Of a stretch of 15,209 nt of DNA, positions 1 to 6,439 are shown in pieces. The notes below the pieces were generated by a model. That model saw nothing but the letters and a program-made list of their open reading frames with translations, ran no database searches and was not told where the DNA came from. Each line of letters opens with the position of its first letter. Position 1 is the stretch's first letter. Both the position numbers and the translations under genes were made by a program. Source of the DNA: an uncultured Dorea sp. (GTDB taxonomy: Bacteria > Bacillota > Clostridia > Lachnospirales > Lachnospiraceae); NCBI GenBank assembly GCA_910579335.1, contig CAJTUQ010000031.1, positions 11,607 through 26,815 on the forward strand, in the 5' to 3' direction.

Positions 1-3
1 GTT

Positions 4-795
4 ATGCTTATGAAGGAAGACAGGAAAAAAAGATGGACGAAATATGTGGTTGTGACACTGATGCTTGCCATAGCGCTTGCCGGGTCATTCAAATACGTAT
101 CAGGGTTTGCCACGGTGTCCAGTAATGTAAATGGAAGAGAGCTTCCGATTTACTGTGTGGATACAGATGAAAAAAAAGTAGCGCTCTCATTTGACGCTGC
201 GTGGGGGAATGAGGATACGGCAAAGCTTCTGGAGATATTGAAGAAGCATAAAATACATGTCACCTTTTTTATGACGGGAGGATGGGTAGAGTCCTATCCG
301 GACGATGTGAAAGCGATTAAGGAAGCGGGCCATGACTTGGGAAACCACAGTGAAAATCATAAGAATATGTCACAGCTTCCGGATGAGGAAAAGACGAAAG
401 AGCTGATGTCGGTACATAGCAAGGTGAAGGAATTAACCGGCGTGGATATGCAGCTTTTCCGGCCCCCGTACGGAGATTACGACGATAAAGTCGTACTGAA
501 TGCAAAGGAGAACGGATACTATACGATTCAGTGGGACGTGGACAGTCTGGACTGGAAGGATTACGGCGTTGAAAATATTATCAATACGGTAGTGAACCAT
601 AAGAATCTGGGAAACGGCTCCATTATCCTCTGTCACAACGGAGCAAAATATACGGCGGAAGCGCTTGAGTCACTGATTACGGGACTAAAAGAAAAAGGAT
701 ATGAAATCGTGCCTGTATCGGAGCTTATTTATAAAGATAACTACCATATGGACGTGACAGGAAGACAGATACGGGATGAAAAAAAGAAAGAGTGA
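4..795 (+). CDS. PdaB-like polysaccharide deacetylase (CE4/NodB family)
   Basis: Probable membrane-anchored or secreted polysaccharide deacetylase of 263 residues, acting on cell-wall or spore peptidoglycan. Residues 1-13 are basic and residues 14-35 form one hydrophobic signal or anchor segment. The NodB domain follows. Motif 1 is FDAAWG at 63-68, motif 2 is HSENH with H115 and H119, motif 3 is RPPYGDY at 153-159, then WDVDSLDW near 177-184 and a late LCHN with H211. In ordinary CE4 enzymes motif 1 is TFDDG. Here the second Asp, normally a metal ligand, is Ala, as I recall for the clostridial PdaB sporulation subgroup. The two histidines and the Arg-Pro-Pro-Tyr motif are intact. The gene ends 11 bases before the next one, so the two are probably co-transcribed. 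Its start lies 3 bases inside the window, so no ribosome site is visible. ATG at 10 is an alternative, and the frame could extend upstream. Confidence 0.85.
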   Translation: MLMKEDRKKRWTKYVVVTLMLAIALAGSFKYVSGFATVSSNVNGRELPIYCVDTDEKKVALSFDAAWGNEDTAKLLEILKKHKIHVTFFMTGGWVESYPDDVKAIKEAGHDLGNHSENHKNMSQLPDEEKTKELMSVHSKVKELTGVDMQLFRPPYGDYDDKVVLNAKENGYYTIQWDVDSLDWKDYGVENIINTVVNHKNLGNGSIILCHNGAKYTAEALESLITGLKEKGYEIVPVSELIYKDNYHMDVTGRQIRDEKKKE

Positions 796-806
796 AAGGC
801 TAAAAT

Positions 807-1052
807 ATGGACAGCAGAGTATCGGTTATCAGTATTATTATAAAAGATGAGGAAGCTGCGGGAGCGGTGAATGAACTGCTCCATGAGTTTCGGAAGTATA
901 TTGTAGGTAGGATGGGGATTCCGTATCGGGAGAGGGGAGTGTCAATTATCAGCGTGGTGCTGGATGCGCCCGGCGATGCGGTCAGTTCCCTTTCGGGGAA
1001 GCTTGGGATGATTGCTGGTGTGAGCGCAAAGACGCTGACGGCAAAGATGTGA
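807..1052 (+). CDS. TM1266-family putative iron-only hydrogenase regulator (ACT-like)
   Basis: Small protein of 81 residues recognised as the TM1266 family, often annotated as a putative regulator of the iron-only hydrogenase system. Hallmarks are a beta strand followed by an acidic helix at 1-30, the block IVGRMGIPYRERG at 32-44, then SIISVVLDAP and SGKLGMIAGVSAKT at the C-terminus. The compact alternating strand and helix pattern fits the ACT/NikR-C-like ferredoxin fold. The family is frequently found near hydrogenase maturation genes (hydE, hydF, hydG). None is visible here, so the functional link is family knowledge only. It starts 11 bases after the deacetylase with a GAAAGG site 8 bases before ATG, and a strong hairpin terminator follows. 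The molecular function of the family is not established. Confidence 0.85.
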   Translation: MDSRVSVISIIIKDEEAAGAVNELLHEFRKYIVGRMGIPYRERGVSIISVVLDAPGDAVSSLSGKLGMIAGVSAKTLTAKM

Positions 1053-1058
1053 TTTGAG

Positions 1059-1092
1059 AGGGACGAGGCTGTGGGATTGCTTCGTCCCTTTT
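1059..1092 (+). terminator. Rho-independent terminator after the TM1266-family gene
   Basis: The arms AGGGACGAGGC (1059-1069) and GCTTCGTCCCT (1079-1089) pair over 11 positions, including one G-U pair, around a 9-base loop. A TTT run follows at 1090-1092 and TTTTT a little further on. It lies in the 79-base gap between convergent genes, so it may also limit read-through from pduL, although the minus-strand T-run is poor. Confidence 0.8.
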
Positions 1093-1131
1093 AATAGGAT
1101 TTTTGCATTTGAGCTGTCTGAATCGCAACGA

Positions 1132-1776
1132 TTACAGGCGGTTAATCCCGCTTTGGAGTTCTTCGGCCCATTTTTGCAGGCTATAGGTCTGGCCGTTGAA
1201 AAGCTTTAGGATGACACCGGTAGGATTGTCCATTCCGGCAAATGCATTCGCTTCATCGGTGTCCACATGCATGGCGAGGGCGAAGCCCGGATTTACACGG
1301 ACGATGACATCGGCAAAGATAAGGGAGCGTTCAAAGCTGTTTGTGATGACGAATACATCGTCATTGTCTTTCACTCCCAGCTGGATAGCCTGGACCGGAG
1401 TCATATGGATATGCCGCTTTGCCACGATGACTCCGTGGTCAATTTCAAGCTCTCCCAAAGGGCCGATTAAGGTGCAGCCGGGTGTATCCGCCGTGTCACC
1501 GGATTGGCGTATAACGCCTTCGATGCCGAGCTTGCGGCAGTCGGTCACAGAGATTTCGACCTGCGTTTCTTTCCTGAACGGACCGAGCACGGCAACATTT
1601 TCGAAGGTACCTTTCGGACCCTTGACTGTCAGGCGCTCTTCGCATACATATTGTCCGGGCTGGCTTAATTCGGCCCGGAAGGTAAGTTCCTTGCCTTTTC
1701 CGAATAATAATTCAAAATCCTCGCGGCATACATGGATATGCCGCGCACTTGTCTCTATAGGTATTGCGAGTCCCAT
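1132..1776 (-). CDS. pduL: PduL-type phosphate propanoyltransferase
   Basis: Phosphate acyltransferase of 214 residues that interconverts acyl-CoA (acetyl- or propionyl-CoA) and acyl-phosphate, linking CoA esters to ATP formation through an acyl kinase. It shows the duplicated PduL architecture. The first zinc-binding signature is RHIHV (H13, H15) and the second is KRHIHMTP (H122, H124). A MHVDTDEANA block follows at 169-178 (H170). Length is normal for the family. The protein begins directly with the catalytic barrel and has no N-terminal extension of the kind that targets PduL into bacterial microcompartments. No shell or diol-dehydratase gene is nearby, so a free cytosolic role in acetate or propionate fermentation is more likely. 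AAAGGTGA precedes the ATG, and the gene has its own promoter divergent from the small membrane-protein gene. Confidence 0.92.
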   Translation of the reverse strand: MGLAIPIETSARHIHVCREDFELLFGKGKELTFRAELSQPGQYVCEERLTVKGPKGTFENVAVLGPFRKETQVEISVTDCRKLGIEGVIRQSGDTADTPGCTLIGPLGELEIDHGVIVAKRHIHMTPVQAIQLGVKDNDDVFVITNSFERSLIFADVIVRVNPGFALAMHVDTDEANAFAGMDNPTGVILKLFNGQTYSLQKWAEELQSGINRL

Positions 1777-1818
1777 GAAAAATCACCTTTCTAAAGTATA
1801 GTAATCATAGCAATAAAC

Positions 1819-1847
1819 ATTGTAACAGAGTGCAATCGGTTTTTCAA
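1819..1847 (-). promoter_or_regulatory. Promoter of pduL (sigma-A type)
   Basis: On the minus strand, TTGAAA (1847 to 1842) and TACAAT (1824 to 1819) are separated by 17 bases, a good vegetative promoter about 43 bases upstream of the pduL start. Transcription should begin near 1812. Confidence 0.6.
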
Positions 1848-1892
1848 TCTGAATTTGTAATAAAAGGTCTTTTATTTCAAAAGGAATTAGTA

Positions 1893-1898
1893 TATAAT
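1893..1898 (+). promoter_or_regulatory. Possible -10 element for the small membrane protein gene
   Basis: A perfect TATAAT lies 45 bases upstream of the chosen start codon. The -35 region is T-rich (TTTTAT at 1870-1875) and matches the consensus poorly, so the promoter may be weak or activator-dependent. It is divergent from the pduL promoter, with the two -35 regions about 23 bases apart. Confidence 0.4.
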
Positions 1899-1942
1899 GG
1901 GGTAAGGTTATGGTAAGCGATATTGTGAAGGAGGACATGCAT

Positions 1943-2170
1943 ATGTTAGAATGTTTGGGAAATATGTGGAAATCAGTAAAAGATTTCTTTAAGAGAGACT
2001 GGACTTTGTCAGAGAAGATATTAGTGATTTTCTGCTGCATCATGTTTGGCGTCATTAAAGGCTTTCTCATGGCGCCGATAAAAAGAGGCATCAGCTGCGG
2101 CAACAACAACGGCAATGTCTACAATCAGCTTGAGGATGATTATTGGCTTGACGAAGATGAAGATGAATAG
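1943..2170 (+). CDS. Small membrane protein of unknown function upstream of glnA
   Basis: Protein of 75 residues that I do not recognise. It has an amphipathic start with aromatic and basic residues (to about 24), one hydrophobic segment at about 25-43, the short basic stretch KRG, an Asn/Gly-rich stretch (CGNNNGN), and a very acidic tail ending EDDYWLDEDEDE. This fits a single-pass inner-membrane peptide with a charged tail. The AAGGAGGA site at 1928-1935 decides the start: ATG 1943 is spaced normally, whereas ATG 1937 is only about 2 bases away and ATG 1910 lies upstream of the site. The gene sits directly before the glnA leader hairpins with no other terminator between, so read-through into glnA is possible. 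A link to nitrogen metabolism is position only. Confidence 0.65.
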   Translation: MLECLGNMWKSVKDFFKRDWTLSEKILVIFCCIMFGVIKGFLMAPIKRGISCGNNNGNVYNQLEDDYWLDEDEDE

Positions 2171-2189
2171 ATAAATATAGAATCGGCAC

Positions 2190-2211
2190 ATGCGAACAAC
2201 GGCGTTCTCAT
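2190..2211 (+). promoter_or_regulatory. Candidate ANTAR-type antiterminator hairpin in the glnA leader
   Basis: The stem ATG-c-GAAC (2190-2197) pairs with GTTC-t-CAT (2204-2211), 7 pairs with one internal mismatch. It closes the six-base loop AACGGC (2198-2203), which has A at position 1 and G at position 4, the hexaloop signature of ANTAR-domain binding sites. Its 3' half is the 5' arm of the terminator at 2201-2228, so the two folds exclude each other. A gene for an ANTAR protein lies just downstream of glnA. The usual partner hairpin (P1) upstream was not found, which lowers confidence. Confidence 0.6.
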
Positions 2212-2236
2212 CCTTGTATGAGAGCGCCCATTTTTT
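2201..2236 (+). terminator. Terminator/attenuator immediately before glnA
   Basis: GGCGTTCTCAT (2201-2211) pairs with ATGAGAGCGCC (2218-2228), 11 pairs including one G-U, around the 6-base loop CCTTGT. Six T follow at 2231-2236. The T-run directly abuts the glnA ribosome site AAGGAGG (2237-2243), so this structure must be bypassed for glnA to be transcribed from upstream. The 5' arm overlaps the candidate ANTAR hairpin. Confidence 0.8.
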
Positions 2237-2252
2237 AAGGAGGAATTTTTAA

Positions 2253-3584
2253 ATGAATAATTATACGAGGGAGGATATCCTGCGCATGGTAGAGGAGGAA
2301 GACGTCGGCTTTATCCGCCTGCAGTTTACAGATATATTCGGCGTGATGAAAAATATTGCAGTTACGGCAAATCAGCTTGAGCGTGCATTGGACAACCAGG
2401 TCATTTTTGACGGCTCATCAATTGAAGGTTTTGCGAGAGTCGAGGATTCGGACATGTATCTGTATCCGGATTTTAATACATTCGAAATCTTTCCGTGGAG
2501 GCCGCAGCAGGGCAAGGTGGCAAGGCTTATCTGTGATGTGTATAAGGCGGACAGAAAGGCATTTGAGAGCGACCCGCGCTATATCCTGAAAAAGGTTCTG
2601 AAGGAAGCGGGGGAGATGGGGTATACATTTGACGTGGGGCCGGAGTGTGAATTTTTCCTGTTCCATACGAATGAAGACGGGCAGCCGACGACGATTTCCC
2701 ATGAGCATGCAGGATACTTTGACTTAGGGCCGCTGGATTTGGGTGAGAATGCGAGACGCGACATGGTGCTGACGCTGGAGGATATGGGATTTAACATCGA
2801 GGCATCCCACCATGAGCTTGCGCCGGCGCAGCATGAGATTGATTTCAAGTATGATGAGGCCCTGGCGGCGGCAGATAATATTATGACATTTAAGATGGTT
2901 GTCAAGACGATTGCGAAACGCCACGGACTCCATGCGACGTTTATGCCGAAGCCGAAGTATGGCGTTAACGGTTCCGGCATGCATATAAACATGTCTTTAA
3001 ACCGGGACGGGGTCAATGTATTTCAGGACGGAAAGGATGTAAACGGAATCAGCAGGGAAGCTTATTATTTTATCGGTGGATTGATGAAGCATATGAAGGC
3101 TGTAAGCTTTATAACGAATCCGGTCGTTAATTCTTACAAACGCCTGATTCCCGGATACGAAGCGCCGGTTTATATTGCCTGGTCTGCAAAAAACCGTACG
3201 CCGTTGATACGTATTCCGGGAACAAGGGGAGATTCTACGAGAATCGAGCTGAGAAGCCCCGACCCTTCCGCCAATCCATATCTTGCGCTGGCCGTCTGCC
3301 TTGCGGCGGGACTTGACGGTATCAGAAATCAGATTATGCCGCCGGATAGTATTGACGGCAATGTATTTGAGATGACCGATGCCGAGCGCAGGGCGGCGGG
3401 GGTTGAGGAACTTCCGGGGAGCCTTAAGGAGGCGGCAAGGGCTTTTCAGAACGATACCTTTATCCAGAATGTGCTTGGCGAGGATTTGTCCAGGAAATAT
3501 TTGAGAGCGAAGAAAAAGGAATATGCCGAGTATAGCTCTCAGGTTACGGAATGGGAGCTTTCAAGGTATCTGCAGAGAATCTAA
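2253..3584 (+). CDS. glnA: Glutamine synthetase type I (GSI-alpha)
   Basis: ATP-dependent ligation of ammonia to glutamate, forming glutamine; cytosolic dodecamer. The protein has 443 residues, close to the 444 of the Bacillus enzyme. The N-terminal beta-grasp domain contains DGSSIEGFARVEDSDM at 53-68. The catalytic domain contains GPECEFF (E131, E133), HHELAPAQHEIDF (186-198), KPKYGVNGSGMH, and the late RIPGTRG...RIELRSPDPSANPY block. Arg62 is in the position that in Bacillus GlnA is needed for glutamine feedback inhibition. No adenylylation-type Tyr loop is seen, as expected for GSI-alpha, which is controlled by feedback rather than adenylylation. AAGGAGGA at 2237-2244 sets the start. The leader has an attenuator, and an ANTAR gene follows after 43 bases with no terminator between. 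Confidence 0.97.
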   Translation: MNNYTREDILRMVEEEDVGFIRLQFTDIFGVMKNIAVTANQLERALDNQVIFDGSSIEGFARVEDSDMYLYPDFNTFEIFPWRPQQGKVARLICDVYKADRKAFESDPRYILKKVLKEAGEMGYTFDVGPECEFFLFHTNEDGQPTTISHEHAGYFDLGPLDLGENARRDMVLTLEDMGFNIEASHHELAPAQHEIDFKYDEALAAADNIMTFKMVVKTIAKRHGLHATFMPKPKYGVNGSGMHINMSLNRDGVNVFQDGKDVNGISREAYYFIGGLMKHMKAVSFITNPVVNSYKRLIPGYEAPVYIAWSAKNRTPLIRIPGTRGDSTRIELRSPDPSANPYLALAVCLAAGLDGIRNQIMPPDSIDGNVFEMTDAERRAAGVEELPGSLKEAARAFQNDTFIQNVLGEDLSRKYLRAKKKEYAEYSSQVTEWELSRYLQRI

Positions 3585-3627
3585 AAGCCTCAAAAAAGCA
3601 GCAAATCAATAACAGGAGGCGGGGGAA

Positions 3628-4173
3628 TTGGTTGGAATCATCGTTGTATTTTCGAATAAGGACAACGCGGCCAATATCCGGAATCTACTGGTAAGGAATG
3701 GCATGGACGTCGCCGGAGTATGTACAAGCGGTGCGCAGGCAGTTCATTATGCGGAAACTGTTGATGCGGGGATTGTAATCTGCGGCTTTCAATTAAGGGA
3801 TATGATGTACAAGGATTTACGTGAATATCTTCCGAAGGAGTTCGATATGCTTCTGCTTGCGCCGCCGGATAAATGGTGCGGCGGAGAGGCCGAAGGGGTA
3901 ATCGGGCTGTCAATGCCGCTCAAGGCATATGATTTCATTAACACTATGGAAATGATGCTTGCGAATCTGGAGCGGAGGAGAAAAAAGAAAAAGAAGGAAG
4001 CCGGAAAACGAAGTCCCAAGCAGCAGGCATTGATTCGGGAAGCAAAAGAGCTTTTGATGGAGCGCAATCATATGTCGGAGGAGGAGGCGCACAGATACAT
4101 TCAGAAATGCAGTATGGACAGCGGAACAAACTTAGCGGAGACGGCGGAAATGGTACTTAGCGTGATGTCATAG
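3628..4173 (+). CDS. ANTAR-domain antiterminator with a degenerate receiver domain (NitR-like)
   Basis: Cytosolic RNA-binding regulator of 181 residues. Residues 1-115 form a response-regulator-like fold, with strand IIVVF at 4-8 and strand GIVIC at 48-52. Gly53 stands where the phosphorylated Asp should be, the acidic pair after strand 1 is absent, and the usual Lys of strand 5 is apparently Met96. Phosphorylation is therefore unlikely. A very basic linker (RRRKKKKKEAGKR, 117-128) leads to an ANTAR domain at about 130-180 with the signature spacing A139, L143-M144, S150, EEEAHRYIQ and CSMD. I recall the same order, glnA then an ANTAR gene (nitR), in Clostridium. The start codon is TTG, 8 bases after AGGAGG at 3614-3619. 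The expected target is the hairpin/terminator pair before glnA, perhaps with GlnA itself acting as the nitrogen sensor. Confidence 0.88.
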   Translation: MVGIIVVFSNKDNAANIRNLLVRNGMDVAGVCTSGAQAVHYAETVDAGIVICGFQLRDMMYKDLREYLPKEFDMLLLAPPDKWCGGEAEGVIGLSMPLKAYDFINTMEMMLANLERRRKKKKKEAGKRSPKQQALIREAKELLMERNHMSEEEAHRYIQKCSMDSGTNLAETAEMVLSVMS

Positions 4174-4252
4174 CCGGATATTGCAGAGCGGGAAAAGAAT
4201 GAGCAGGAAATCGGGAGTGGAAAAGGGAAACATCAGGTTTGGAGGAAAAAAG

Positions 4253-5095
4253 ATGAGATTTACAAAGATGCAAGGGCTTGGAAATGATTATGTGTATGTG
4301 AATTGTTTCAAAGAGCATATTGAAAATCCGGCGGAAACGGCCAGAAGGGTCAGTGACAGGCATTTCGGCATCGGTTCTGACGGGTTGATTATGATAAATC
4401 CGTCAGAAAAAGCGGATTTTGAGATGGAAATGTACAATGCGGACGGTTCCCGCGGGGAGATGTGCGGCAATGGTATCCGCTGCGTGGCGAAATATGTTTA
4501 TGATTATGGGCTGACGGACAAAACCAGCATATCGATAGAGACGCTTGGAGGAATCAAATATCTGGATTTGACGGTGAAGGATGGCAAGACCGAGCTTGTA
4601 AGGGTCAATATGGGGGAGCCGGAGCTGTCGCCAAAGCTGATTCCGATTGTGCCGGAGAAGGCGGATGATGAAACCGTCATTGATGCGCCGCTTTTGGCGG
4701 GGGGAAAGGAATACCGCATCACAGGGGTATCTATGGGCAATCCGCATGCGGTCGTCTATGTGGATGATGTGGAAGGGCTGGAGATAGAAACGATAGGACC
4801 TGAATTTGAGAACCATGAAAGATTCCCGAACCGCATGAATACAGAGTTTGTAAAGGTGCTGGACAGGAGCACGGTGAGGATGAGGGTATGGGAAAGAGGT
4901 TCAGGAGAAACGCTTGCCTGCGGTACGGGAGCATGTGCGGCAGCGGTAGCCTGTATCTTAAACGGCCTGACGGAAAATACAGTGACTGTAAAGCTGACAG
5001 GCGGTGAGCTTAAGATAGAATGGGACAGGGAAGAGAACCTGGTCTATATGACCGGGCCGGCCGCCGTCGTGTTTGACGGCGAGATGGATATTTAG
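4253..5095 (+). CDS. dapF: Diaminopimelate epimerase
   Basis: Converts LL-diaminopimelate to meso-diaminopimelate without a cofactor, the step before lysine and the form used in peptidoglycan. The protein has 280 residues. It shows the N-terminal motif TKMQGLGND (4-12), the first catalytic cysteine in EMCGNGIRC (C71), GNPHAV at 162-167, and the second catalytic cysteine in LACGTGACAAA (C223). The longer frame could start at a TTG at 4181, but the GGAGG site at 4241-4245 lies 7 bases before ATG 4253, and the family normally begins with a short MxFxKMxGxGND. It follows the ANTAR gene by 79 bases without a clear promoter or terminator, and dapL follows after 18 bases. Confidence 0.96.
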   Translation: MRFTKMQGLGNDYVYVNCFKEHIENPAETARRVSDRHFGIGSDGLIMINPSEKADFEMEMYNADGSRGEMCGNGIRCVAKYVYDYGLTDKTSISIETLGGIKYLDLTVKDGKTELVRVNMGEPELSPKLIPIVPEKADDETVIDAPLLAGGKEYRITGVSMGNPHAVVYVDDVEGLEIETIGPEFENHERFPNRMNTEFVKVLDRSTVRMRVWERGSGETLACGTGACAAAVACILNGLTENTVTVKLTGGELKIEWDREENLVYMTGPAAVVFDGEMDI

Positions 5096-5113
5096 GAAGG
5101 GGAGACAAGGAAA

Positions 5114-6328
5114 ATGTTTAAAGTAAATGAAGATTATTTGAAACTGCCGGGGAGCTATCTTTTTTCTACGATTGGGAAGAAGGTGGCTGCATATACGGCG
5201 AATCATCCGGATAAAAAAATTATCCGGCTGGGAATCGGCGATGTGACGCAGCCGCTTGCGCCTGCGATTATCGAAAGCCTGCACAGTGCGGTGGACGAGA
5301 TGGCGTATGCCGAAACCTTCCGGGGATATGCGCCGGATTTGGGGTATGAGTTTTTAAGGAAAGCAATGGCGGAGAACGATTATAAGGAGAGGGGATGCGA
5401 CATCCGGCCGGATGAAATATTTATCTCGGACGGGGCGAAATGTGATTCCGGCAATATTCAGGAAATATTCGCAAAGGACAATAAAATAGCAGTGTGCGAC
5501 CCTGTTTATCCGGTATATGTGGATACAAACGTCATGGCGGGGCGTACCGGAACTTTTGACCGGAAAACGGAGACGTGGAACGGCGTCATCTATATGCCGT
5601 GTACGAAGGAAACGAATTTTGCACCGGAGCTGCCGAAGGAAACGCCGGATATTATTTATCTGTGCTTTCCGAATAACCCGACGGGCTCAACCATTACGAA
5701 GCAGCAATTGCAGGAGTGGGTGGACTATGCCAACAAGACCGGAGCGGTGATTATTTATGATGCCGCATATGAAGCATATATTACCGAGGAAAACGTGCCG
5801 CATACCATTTATGAATGTGATGGGGCAAGAACTTGTGCCATTGAGCTTAGAAGCTTTTCAAAAAATGCCGGTTTTACAGGAGTGAGACTTGGCGCGGCGG
5901 TCATTCCGAAGGATATAAAATCAGGTGATGTAACACTCCATTCCCTGTGGAGCCGAAGACATGGAACAAAGTATAACGGGGCGCCTTATATCGTCCAGAG
6001 GGCGGGAGAAGCCGTATATTCCCAGGAGGGGAAAGCACAGCTTAAGGAGCAGGTGGAGTATTATATGAGGAATGCCAGGGTCATATACGAAGGGCTTAAA
6101 AGTGCAGGGTACAATGTATCCGGAGGAGTTAACGCACCCTATATCTGGCTTGAGGCGCCTAAGGGCATGTCCTCGTGGGACTTTTTTGATTATCTGCTTG
6201 AAAAGGCAAACGTCGTAGGAACACCGGGGTCGGGCTTTGGACCTGGCGGCGAGGGATATTTTAGGCTGACCGCGTTCGGAAGTTATGAAAATACGGTAGA
6301 AGCGATTGATAGGATGAAGGCGTTGTAA
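5114..6328 (+). CDS. dapL: LL-diaminopimelate aminotransferase
   Basis: PLP enzyme that converts tetrahydrodipicolinate and glutamate directly to LL-diaminopimelate and 2-oxoglutarate, bypassing the succinylase and acetylase routes. The protein has 404 residues, normal for DapL. Family features include FSTIGKKVAAY (17-27), LGIGDVTQPL (39-48), AETFRGYAPDLGYEFLR (66-82), CFPNNPTGS (184-192), YDAAYEAY with D216, and the PLP lysine K250 in RSFSKNAGFTGVRLG. It begins 18 bases after dapF with GGAAGGGGAG upstream, so the two consecutive steps to meso-diaminopimelate are co-expressed. The amino donor links this step to the glutamate/glutamine pool made by the upstream glnA. Confidence 0.97.
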   Translation: MFKVNEDYLKLPGSYLFSTIGKKVAAYTANHPDKKIIRLGIGDVTQPLAPAIIESLHSAVDEMAYAETFRGYAPDLGYEFLRKAMAENDYKERGCDIRPDEIFISDGAKCDSGNIQEIFAKDNKIAVCDPVYPVYVDTNVMAGRTGTFDRKTETWNGVIYMPCTKETNFAPELPKETPDIIYLCFPNNPTGSTITKQQLQEWVDYANKTGAVIIYDAAYEAYITEENVPHTIYECDGARTCAIELRSFSKNAGFTGVRLGAAVIPKDIKSGDVTLHSLWSRRHGTKYNGAPYIVQRAGEAVYSQEGKAQLKEQVEYYMRNARVIYEGLKSAGYNVSGGVNAPYIWLEAPKGMSSWDFFDYLLEKANVVGTPGSGFGPGGEGYFRLTAFGSYENTVEAIDRMKAL

Positions 6329-6340
6329 GAAGAAACACTG

Positions 6341-6363
6341 ATAGATAACATCTATATATTTTT
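6341..6363 (+). terminator. Weak possible terminator after dapL
   Basis: ATAGAT and ATCTAT (6341-6346 and 6350-6355) can form a 6-base-pair, AU-rich stem with a 3-base loop, followed after ATA by five T. The stem is weak, so this is only a candidate end for the glnA-dapL transcript. Confidence 0.35.
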
Positions 6364-6375
6364 GCCAAAAATCAA

Positions 6376-6405
6376 TTGGAAATTATAAATGGCGGGGGAT
6401 ATACT
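6376..6405 (+). promoter_or_regulatory. Promoter of the PrdA-like gene
   Basis: TTGGAA (6376-6381) and TATACT (6400-6405) are 18 bases apart, a reasonable sigma-A promoter. Transcription would start near 6412, giving a leader of under 30 bases before the ATG. Confidence 0.55.
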
Positions 6406-6439
6406 AAAAGTAACGTATATTTAAGAGGAGGTAATGAGT

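Noticed and set aside
1196..1801. Plus-strand reading frame of 201 codons.
   Set aside because: It is antisense to pduL, which has clear family motifs, its own promoter and a ribosome site. The product is rich in Ser/Pro with no recognisable domain.
1783..2115. Minus-strand reading frame of 110 codons upstream of pduL.
   Set aside because: It runs through the pduL promoter region and opposite the small membrane protein gene, and shows no ribosome site or domain.
2141..2190. Search for the first ANTAR hairpin (P1) and for a glnA promoter upstream of the leader.
   Set aside because: Each hexamer with A1 and G4 in this stretch has flanks that do not pair. TTGACG at 2148-2153 has no good -10 at 16-18 bases.
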